Shown here piece after piece: positions 1 through 5,604 of a stretch of DNA of 7,638 nt. The first letter of the stretch is position 1; each line of letters starts with the position of its first letter. The stretch is from JBKJVQ01 sp046717125 (GTDB taxonomy: Bacteria > Pseudomonadota > Alphaproteobacteria > Rhizobiales > Methyloligellaceae): assembly GCA_046717125.1 (NCBI GenBank), contig JBKJVQ010000173.1, forward strand, positions 1 to 7,638. Reading direction: 5' to 3'. Made by a program: the position numbers and the translations under genes. The notes beneath the pieces were generated by a model. That model did no database searches. It was not told the origin of the DNA and saw only the letters and a program-made list of their open reading frames with translations.

Positions 1-793
1 CGGTATCCTCGCCGAAGATGAGATCGACCTTGGAGAAAGCCGAGACCGCGTTCGAGCCGAACAGGAACGTGTTGGTGCCGAGCGAGACCTCGCCCCAGCT
101 ATCCTCGCGCTCGTCGGAGAAGCCGAACCGGGCGCCGTTGGAGACGAGGGTCGCGCGGTTGTCGTCGTCGGACAGTTCGCCCCAGAGGGACGCGATCACG
201 AACGGCTCAAACCGGGCCATCCCCATCGTCAGCGACGTCCCGGCCCTGAGGCCCACCCGGCCGCGCAAGCTATCCTCGGCCTGGAACGAGACCGTGTTGC
301 CGGCGAACGAGAACCCGTCAATGTCCGTGTCGACATAGGCCAGGGTAAGCAACGGCTCGAAGAACAGGCGGCCGCGCTCGAAGCGGTAGCCGGTATCGAC
401 CCGGAAGCCGTAATTGTCTGCGTCGAGGTCCTGGTTGAAACCGCCCGCCTTCGGCTCGATCTGCAGGAACTGGGCGTTGAACAATGCGTCCACGAACAAT
501 CCGCCCGAGAGGTACGTCGCCGCGACCCCGACCTGCCCGCCTTCATAGTCGAAGCGGCGTCCATCGAGATTGTCGTATTGCAGATTGGCCGAGATGCCGC
601 CGCCGAACACCGACAGCAGCAGCACGTCGGATGGGTTCATCACCCCCTTCATGGTGAAGTCGACGCCCGACTGGACATCGATGATGTAGAGCTCGCGGTC
701 GAGGTTGAAATTGAAGGTGCGGCCGAAGGCGGACGTGCGCGCCGAATCGTCATGCTCCAATTCGCCATGGCTGACTTTCGCCCAGACCGCCGG
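1..793 (-). other. Autotransporter beta-barrel translocator domain (partial)
   Basis: About 264 residues, starting at PAVWAKVSHGELEHDDS, alternate polar and hydrophobic residues as transmembrane beta-strands do. Typical stretches are RRFDYEGGQVGVAATYLSGG, FDYEGGQ, YGFRVDTGYRFERGRLFFEP, LTLAYVDTDIDG, SLRGRVGLRAGTSL, FEPFVIASLWGEL and WGEVSLGTN. These match the autotransporter beta-domain, which inserts in the outer membrane and exports the passenger. The sequence leaves the window in SKVDLIFGEDT. From the usual length of the domain, perhaps 15-25 residues with the last strand and terminal aromatic residue are missing. Confidence 0.9.
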
Positions 794-1470
794 CGACAAT
801 CCGCCGGGAACCGCGACCGGCGCATCCTTGGCCGAGCCGCCGGCATAGACATCGCCATGGCGCATCGCGCTGCGCAGATCGGCGGACCGATCGAACCAGG
901 TATCGGAGGTCTGGTGCCAGATATCCTGGGACGCCGTGATCAGCTGCGGCAGCAGGAACGCGCCGCCGCCGGGGAAGGACCTCAGCTCGAACTCGTCGAA
1001 CGGATCGCCCGCGCCGTCGCGCCCTTCGAAGAACAGATCGAAATTGAAGAAGCCCGTGTCGATCGGCCCGTTCGCCAGCCGGAACTCGTTCGGATCGACG
1101 TCGCCCCGCACCTGTACCACCGTGATGCCGTCCGGATTGAACGTGCCGGGTAGCGGGTTGGTGTTGGTCACGCGCACGTCGGTCACGTTCTCCACATTAC
1201 CGTCGACGCGGAAAATGTCCGAGCGGGAGCCGGGTCCGCCGAGGAAGGCGTCGACGGCAAGGAAGCTGTTGGCCTTATAGGTCAGGTCCGTCCCGCCAGG
1301 CGTATTGGAGATGGTGAAGAGATCGCCCTCAGCCCCGTCCAGCAGCGAGATCGTGCCGAAATTCTGGAACGTCTCGAGACGGACGAACTGGACGCTCTCG
1401 TCCGCGTTCGGATTGTTCGCGGTATCGACCACGCCGCCTTCTTTGTTCTGGAACAGATCGTCGCCCATAC

Positions 1471-1473
1471 CAA
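1471..1473 (-). other. Frameshift 2 (one base missing)
   Basis: The frame before this point reads ...VFQAFGVSD, then turns into low-quality arginine- and serine-rich sequence ending at TGA 1282-1284. The frame after it reads GMGDDLFQNKEGGVVDTA and stays open to base 2. GAT TT- GGT ATG GGC GAC GAT restores a natural protein (for example D-F-G-M-G-D-D) if one base is added. The direction is the same as at the first lesion, so the two do not compensate each other. Confidence 0.85.
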
Positions 1474-1724
1474 ATCGGAGACACCGAACGCCTGAAACAC
1501 GCCACCGGACTGGTTGACGAACAAATCGGCATTGTCGGTCAGGTCGACGAAGCCCGTGATCAGGCCGGCGTTGAAGATGGAGGAGGACGTGCCCGGATCG
1601 ACAATGTCGATATCGATGGCAAGACCCGACCCCGCCGAGATCGACCCGCCGGAGAGATTAGCGATAACGGTCGTCGCGTTCACGCCGTAGGTTGAGATAC
1701 CTGTCTCGGCTCCAAAGACGTCGC

Positions 1725-2510
1725 CGCTGTTGACGATGTCGATCGTGGCAGCCCCCGCTCCGCCATTGATGAGAATTGCGTAGATGTCGTCGACGCCAGC
1801 TGCGATGTCGCCGCTGTTGACAATGCCGATTTGGGCGTCGCCGCTGGCGATATTGACGATAATGGGGATGATGCCGTAGCCGCCAGCTTCGATGTCGCCG
1901 CTGTTGGCGATGGAGATTGCGGCGTCGCGGCCGGCGACGTTGGTGGTAACGGCAATGATACCGTCATAGCGCGCTTGGATTTTACCGCTATTGCCAATGT
2001 CTATTGTGGCGTCGGAATTAACGTTGGTGAGGCCGGCTCCGATGCCGTTGTCGCCTGCTACGATGTCGCCGCTGTTGGCGATGCTGATTGTGGCGTTTCC
2101 GCTAACGACGTTGATGATGAGGGCATAGAGACCGTTGTTGCCGGCTGTGATGTCGCCGCTATTGTCGATAGTTTTGTGGCGTTTCCGCTACCGCCGTTGA
2201 TGATCGCCGATAGGATGCCGTCGTCGCCCGCAGCAATGTCGCCTCTATTTGTAATGTCGATGGCAGCGTCGCCGCTGCCGACGTTGGTGATGCCGGCGTA
2301 AATGCCGTCGTCGCCGGCGTTAATGCCGCCGGTATTGTCGATGGTGATTGTGGCGTCGCCGCTCGCGGCGTTGACGATTACGGCTTCGATGCCGTCGTCG
2401 CCCGCCGTCAGGTATCCGCTGTTGGTGATCGTGATATAGGCATCGCCGCCGCCGGCATTGACCACGACCGCGGGGATGGCGTCGCCGGGGTCAGTGATGT
2501 CCATGGAGTT
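1725..2510 (-). repeat. Tandem 87-base (29-residue) repeats encoding the passenger
   Basis: About nine diverged units share the pattern [ND]SGDIxAGDDGIxAxIxNxxSGDATIxI. Using the codon of the Ile (or Leu) in each 'DDGI' as anchor, its lowest coordinate in successive units is 2475, 2388, 2301, 2214, 2128, 2041, 1957, 1870 and 1783. The spacings are therefore 87, 87, 87, 86, 87, 84, 87 and 87. The 84 is an in-frame loss of one residue (NVNSDATI). The 86 is a one-base loss that breaks the frame. Repeats with a regular Asn, Gly and Ile pattern are expected of beta-helix rungs in autotransporter passengers. The last unit fades out at about 1725 into NATTVIANLSGGSI. Confidence 0.9.
2172..2175 (-). 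other. Frameshift 1 (one base missing, A4 run)
   Basis: On the minus strand the sequence reads GCC ACA AAA CTA TCG. Sister repeats have GCC ACA ATC then (A/G)xx ATC GxC AA(C/T) (A/T)GC GGC GAC, and here the good reading ATC GAC AAT AGC GGC GAC ATC resumes one base out of register. The repeat unit measures 86 bases instead of 87, so a base has been lost next to the A4 run. Without correction the frame ends at TAG 2058-2060. Confidence 0.88.
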
Positions 2511-2522
2511 GTTGATCACAAC

Positions 2523-2660
2523 CTGCGCCTGGACCGCAGTCGACGTCAGCATCGGCAACGCGATCAGCGAGGATGCCAGCGCCGTGCCCAGCAGCAGCGC
2601 CCTGCGGCTTACCGGGCGCGAAGACCCCGCCGCTCCGCCGCGCACATTCAGCTTGTTCAT
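2523..2660 (-). other. Signal peptide of the autotransporter
   Basis: The first 45-46 residues form an export signal: a long basic N-region with RR at residues 19-20, a hydrophobic core ALLLGTALASSLIALPML (21-38), and a cleavage site after VQA (43-45), leaving QVVIN as the mature start. This decides the start codon at 2660. The only in-frame alternative is a TTG at 2763-2765, which would add a polar stretch (CHAICDGGEGRTHTEHARP) unlike a signal peptide. SRRALLL resembles a twin-arginine motif, but autotransporters normally use Sec. Confidence 0.85.
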
Positions 2661-2665
2661 GGACG

Positions 2666-2671
2666 CCCCCC
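2666..2671 (-). promoter_or_regulatory. Weak G-rich ribosome binding site of the autotransporter
   Basis: Read on the minus strand, a run of six G ends five bases before the ATG at 2660. It is purine-rich but not a clean AGGAGG. It agrees with the start chosen from the signal peptide. No convincing -35/-10 pair is visible upstream. Confidence 0.4.
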
Positions 2672-2853
2672 GGCCGTCGGGCCGCGCATGTTCGGTGTGC
2701 GTACGGCCTTCCCCACCGTCACAAATAGCGTGGCAGGTTACCCAGCCGCTATCGCTTTTTGGCAACAGTAGGGAATGAATCCCAAGTCTCGCGTGAGCTT
2801 CGACGGGTTCAGCGCAATGAAATTCCTTACTTCTTCGTTACGCCGAAGCAGCG

Positions 2854-2940
2854 CGTAGCCCGGATGGAGCGAGGCGAAATCCGGGGGGAGGCGCGGTTTG
2901 GACTCTGGTCCCGGATTGCGCTTTGCTTATCCGGGCTACG
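2854..2940. repeat. REP-like palindromic intergenic element
   Basis: The left end CGTAGCCCGGAT (2854-2865) is the exact reverse complement of the right end ATCCGGGCTACG (2929-2940). The inner arms continue to pair imperfectly: GAGCGAGGCGAAATCCGGG (2867-2885) against CCCGGATTGCGCTTTGCTT (2910-2928), leaving a loop of about 24 bases. The long GC-rich hairpin lies 50 bases past the kinase stop. I recall GTAGCCCGGATGxAGC... elements as repeats scattered between genes in Bradyrhizobium and Rhodopseudomonas relatives. It may stabilise the 3' end of the kinase mRNA or terminate it, but no U-tract follows. Confidence 0.8.
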
Positions 2941-2989
2941 AAGCGCCGCGATTGGCCAGACGGCGCAGTGGCTCGCGCGGGCCGAGATG

Positions 2990-5371
2990 TCAGCCGGCGG
3001 CCTGCATTTCCTCGGGCATAGCGCCCGCCGCGCGCAACGGCAGCACGCAGGTCACAGTCGTGCCGAGCCCTTCGCGGCTGGCGATCTCGAGCATGCCGCC
3101 ATGCAGTTCGAGCAGCGAGCGTGAAATGGCGAGTCCGAGGCCCGATCCCTTGTGGCTCTTGGTGAACTGGTTCTCGACCTGCTCGAACGGACGCCCGAGC
3201 TTCGCAAGATCGACCTTCGGAATGCCGACGCCGGTGTCGGCGATCGCGATGCGCAGGAAGCCCTTCCACTTGGCGAGCCGCACCGTCACCTCGCCGCCAT
3301 CGGGCGTGAACTTCACGGCGTTCGACAGGAGGTTCAGCAGCACGTGCTTCAGCGCGCGGCGGTCGGCCTCGATATCGGCGCGCGCAAGACCCGCGCGGCG
3401 CAGCTCGATACCGCGCGCGCGCGCGGCGGGCGCGACGATGCGCAGGGAGTCGTCGCAGATTTCGCCGATATTGAAGCGCGAGACATCGAGGGTCATGCGG
3501 CCGGCTTCGATCTTCGACATGTCGAGAATGTCGTTGATGACTTCGAGCAGATATTTGCCGCTCTCATGGATGTCCTTGGCGTATTCGACGTATTTCCGGT
3601 TGCCGATCGGCCCGAACAACCCGTTCTGCATCACCTCGGAAAACCCGATCACGGCGTTCAGCGGCGTGCGCAGCTCATGGCTGATATTGGCGAGGAATTC
3701 CGACTTGGCGCGGTTCGCCTGCTCGGCGCGGTTCTTCTCCGCCGCATATTTGTCGGCGAGATCGGCAAGCTGCTGCTTCTGCTGCTCGAGCTGGTGCTGG
3801 GAGGCCTGCAGGCGCTCAATGCTGTCCTTCAGCTCGCCTTCGCGCGCGGCCAGCCGCTGCTGACTTTCCTTGATGTCGGTGATGTCCGTGCCGACGCTGA
3901 CAAATCCACCCTCACGCGTGCGCCGTTCGGAAATGCGAAGCCAGCGTCCGTCTTCGAGCTGGGCCTCGTAGGCGCTTCCGGCCTCGCCGTCGACCGCGAT
4001 CTGCGTCTGGATGACGGGATGCGTGGCGGCTTCGAGAACGGAATCGTACTCGGCGCCGAGGGATGTCGCCGAAATCGGCAGACTATGGAACTGGCGGTAC
4101 TTGCCGTTGCAGAGCACGAGCTTGTTCTGGGCGTCCCACAGCACGAAGGCTTCGGACAGCGCCTCGACCGCGTCGCGCAGCAATCCATCGGCGCGGTCTT
4201 CCCGGCCGGACTGGACGGCGGGTCTTGCGGCGGGAATGTCGGCCGCGACAGGTGCGGGGAGGGCGGCGACGGCGTCGAGGGCGGGGGCGGGAACCTTCGG
4301 GTCGTGCGCCGATACGATCGACGCGAGTCCGGTCAGGATCGGCTCTTTGGTGCTGCCGCAGCGCGCAATGCGCCCTTGCAGGCGTAAAGGCGTCCACGCG
4401 CCTTTCGCATTCTTGAAGCGGAATGCGGCGTCGAACTGCGTCGCGCCGGAAGCGAGTGCGCGCTGCACCGCGCCATAGAGATCGTCGTCCATGTGAACGG
4501 CGCTGGAGATGTCCTTGAAGGACAGGATGGCGCTCGACGGATCGCCGCCGAGGAGTCGATACATCGAGGGCGACCAGTTCACGTGACCCCGCGCCAAATT
4601 CCAGCGCCACAGCCCGGATCCGGTCTCGTCGAGGGTGGAGTCGAGCAAGGCGGACTTGTCTTCTTCCGTGACGGGACGCGGGCCGACTTCCTTGAGCCAG
4701 CGCAGTCCGATGCCGAGCAGGACGAGGACGCCCATGCCGAGCGCAAGAATCAATCCGTTGAGGATCGAGGAACGCCACCAAGGCCACAGCGCGGCGCCCG
4801 GCGATTGGATCAGCGCGACCTGAGCCGCGGGCGACTGCACGGAGCGAACGGTCACGAGCATCTCGCGTCCGTCCCCGAGCAGCACGCGTTGAACGCCGGC
4901 GTCGAGTCCAAGCGCAGTCAGGGCCTGGTCCGGGCCCAGCACCGCGTCGAGCTTTTTGCCCTTCTCGGGCGCGTCGATGGGAACGGTCGCCTGAATGGTT
5001 CCGTCCAGGTCTGCGATCAGAATCGAGCGGCCGTCGGATGTGACTCCCGGCTCGATCGAGCGGGCCAGCGCGTTTTGCCAGCCTTCGGGCTTGAGACCCG
5101 ATGCGTTGTCGCCGAAGCGCGCCGCCGTGATGTCGGCAAAAAGGGAAAGCTGTTTCTCGGCGTCCGCGAGTGCGGCGTTCCGGCCGATCGTCAGATGCAG
5201 CAGAATGCCGATGCACGCGAGCGCGATGAGCACGCAAGCTGCCATCGGAATGATGCGACGAAGCACGGGTTCCGGTGGAAGGTGACGCGAGACGAGTTCA
5301 CGGAAATTCCGCCAATGTTTCGCCGCTACGCGCACGCGCAAGCGTTCGCGCACGGACGATGTCCGCGTCAT
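2990..5371 (-). CDS. Membrane-bound PAS sensor histidine kinase, PleC/DivJ-like core
   Basis: Complete 793-residue sensor kinase of a two-component system; it autophosphorylates on His and passes the phosphate to a response regulator not present here. Domains in order: basic cytoplasmic N-terminus; membrane segment about 40-62; extracytoplasmic sensor about 63-200 (RSILIADLDGTIQATVP, Cache/PAS-like); membrane segment about 203-226; PAS-like domain about 236-345 (GLWRWNLARGHVNWSPSMYR); Ala/Pro-rich linker 358-386; second PAS domain about 398-505 (EAFVLWDAQNKLVLCNGKYR, ending VGTDITDI); coiled coil about 500-557; HisKA with SHELRTPLN, His565; HATPase with N-box N680/N684, DTGVGIP (712-718) and GSGLGLAIS (742-750). 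GFSEVMQNGLFGPIG followed by INDILDMSKIEAG is characteristic of the alphaproteobacterial PleC/DivJ HisKA group. All catalytic motifs are present, so it should be active. There is no receiver domain and no adjacent regulator gene, so it is an orphan; ligand and partner are unknown. Confidence 0.93.
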   Translation of the reverse strand: MTRTSSVRERLRVRVAAKHWRNFRELVSRHLPPEPVLRRIIPMAACVLIALACIGILLHLTIGRNAALADAEKQLSLFADITAARFGDNASGLKPEGWQNALARSIEPGVTSDGRSILIADLDGTIQATVPIDAPEKGKKLDAVLGPDQALTALGLDAGVQRVLLGDGREMLVTVRSVQSPAAQVALIQSPGAALWPWWRSSILNGLILALGMGVLVLLGIGLRWLKEVGPRPVTEEDKSALLDSTLDETGSGLWRWNLARGHVNWSPSMYRLLGGDPSSAILSFKDISSAVHMDDDLYGAVQRALASGATQFDAAFRFKNAKGAWTPLRLQGRIARCGSTKEPILTGLASIVSAHDPKVPAPALDAVAALPAPVAADIPAARPAVQSGREDRADGLLRDAVEALSEAFVLWDAQNKLVLCNGKYRQFHSLPISATSLGAEYDSVLEAATHPVIQTQIAVDGEAGSAYEAQLEDGRWLRISERRTREGGFVSVGTDITDIKESQQRLAAREGELKDSIERLQASQHQLEQQKQQLADLADKYAAEKNRAEQANRAKSEFLANISHELRTPLNAVIGFSEVMQNGLFGPIGNRKYVEYAKDIHESGKYLLEVINDILDMSKIEAGRMTLDVSRFNIGEICDDSLRIVAPAARARGIELRRAGLARADIEADRRALKHVLLNLLSNAVKFTPDGGEVTVRLAKWKGFLRIAIADTGVGIPKVDLAKLGRPFEQVENQFTKSHKGSGLGLAISRSLLELHGGMLEIASREGLGTTVTCVLPLRAAGAMPEEMQAAG

Positions 5372-5601
5372 GAGTGAGCCTCCCCCGAAAGCTCTGTTCA
5401 GTTACGATCGTAGATGTGCCGCATCTCCGAATCACTCCGATTGGAATCGATTCGGCTCTGTCTTGTCCAGAGATAAAGTGCGAACAACGCGCCCTATCGG
5501 TTTGATTTTCAGACGAAGATCATCGCCGGCCGGGGCGTTATTCGCGTTCTGGCGAACGATGTTGTCCGAAGAGACTGCACCCTTTCCGCATGAGGCGCGC
5601 C
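5372..5601. other. Intergenic leader of the histidine kinase, rich in short palindromes
   Basis: 230 bases without a supported gene. Several inverted repeats sit close together: TACGATCGTA (5403-5412, perfect), GATG/CATC (5413-5425), CCGAATC/GATTCGG (5427-5433 and 5449-5455) enclosing CGATT-GG-AATCG (5438-5449), CTCTG/CAGAG (5456-5460 and 5468-5472), and CGTTC/GAACG (5545-5549 and 5554-5558). The kinase promoter should lie here, but I cannot point to a convincing -35/-10 pair. The cluster could be operators, an mRNA leader structure, or a decayed intergenic repeat. Confidence 0.55.
5379..5386 (-). promoter_or_regulatory. Strong ribosome binding site of the histidine kinase
   Basis: On the minus strand GGGGGAGG ends seven bases before the ATG at 5369-5371. 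This near-ideal Shine-Dalgarno sequence fixes the kinase start and implies independent, efficient translation rather than coupling to the upstream gene, which stops 230 bases away. Confidence 0.8.
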
Positions 5602-5604
5602 TCA
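5591..5604. repeat. Perfect 14-base palindrome containing the glycosidase stop codon
   Basis: TGAGGCGCGCCTCA reads the same on both strands. On the minus strand its first three bases (5604-5602) are the TGA stop of the glycosidase-like gene. As RNA it could form a five-pair stem with a CGCG loop. No run of U follows, so it is not a standard terminator, though it may mark the 3' end. A second small hairpin (CGTTC-GCCA-GAACG on this strand) lies 44-57 bases after the stop. Confidence 0.6.

Larger units (their letters stand above)
1..2660 (-). pseudogene. Autotransporter (type V secreted) protein, two frameshifts, 3' end outside window
   Basis: Outer-membrane autotransporter, probably a surface-exposed or secreted beta-helical adhesin-like protein. 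The first frame opens at ATG 2658-2660 with a signal peptide, then enters 29-residue repeats with the theme NSGDIxAGDDGI...SGDATI. One base is missing near 2172-2175 and another near 1471-1473, so the ORF moves through all three minus-strand frames. As written, translation stops at TAG 2058-2060 after 200 residues. If both lesions are repaired, at least 887 residues read through without a stop. After the repeats the repaired protein has a passenger end typical of pertactin-like autotransporters, with DIFRVDGNV, VTNTNPLPGTFNPDGI and LANGPIDTGFFNFDLFF at about 1230-1020, followed by the barrel. The family call is firm. Pseudogene status is less firm, because frame and protein quality are kept after each lesion, which fits a recent mutation or a sequence error. 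The binding target is unknown. Confidence 0.88.
2661..2989. other. Intergenic region between histidine kinase and autotransporter
   Basis: 329 bases without a supported gene. It holds the REP-like palindromic element at 2854-2940. The 190 bases between that element and the autotransporter start (2661-2853) must contain the autotransporter promoter if it has its own, but I find no clear sigma-70 pair. An imperfect palindrome, GGGAATGAATCCC (2771-2783), is the only possible operator-like sequence seen. Confidence 0.6.

Noticed and set aside
578..1153. 191-codon plus-strand ORF opposite the autotransporter barrel region
   Set aside because: It lies antisense to clear beta-domain coding sequence and shows no recognisable domain.
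1680..1997. 105-codon minus-strand ORF across the repeat array, rich in Ser, Pro, Thr and Ala
   Set aside because: It is the out-of-frame reading of the 87-base repeats; the true repeat frame in this stretch is open and gives the 29-residue motif.
1725..2510. Possible CRISPR array, because of regular repeats
   Set aside because: The period of 87 bases is a coding repeat conserved at the protein level, with no identical short repeats separated by unique spacers.
2598..2610. Twin-arginine (Tat) export signal in the autotransporter
   Set aside because: SRRALLL has the two arginines, but the long hydrophobic core and autotransporter architecture fit Sec export; the motif alone is not enough.
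2661..2765. Upstream TTG start for the autotransporter
   Set aside because: It would add 35 polar residues before a good signal peptide; the ATG at 2660 with a G-rich upstream run is a better start.
2771..2783. GGGAATGAATCCC as an operator
   Set aside because: Only four outer base pairs plus one inner pair match; too weak to call without conservation data.
3412..3425. Seven CG dinucleotides in a row (possible slippage tract)
   Set aside because: It lies inside the kinase HATPase-side linker coding for alternating Arg and Ala, the frame is intact, and CG runs are common at this base composition.
3152..4387. 411-codon plus-strand ORF opposite the histidine kinase
   Set aside because: It is antisense to a complete kinase with all motifs intact, its protein is Gly-, Arg- and Leu-rich without recognisable domains, and long antisense ORFs are expected in GC-rich DNA.
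4083..5237. 384-codon minus-strand ORF in another frame of the kinase gene
   Set aside because: Extremely Arg-rich translation without domains; a frame shadow of the kinase N-terminal half.
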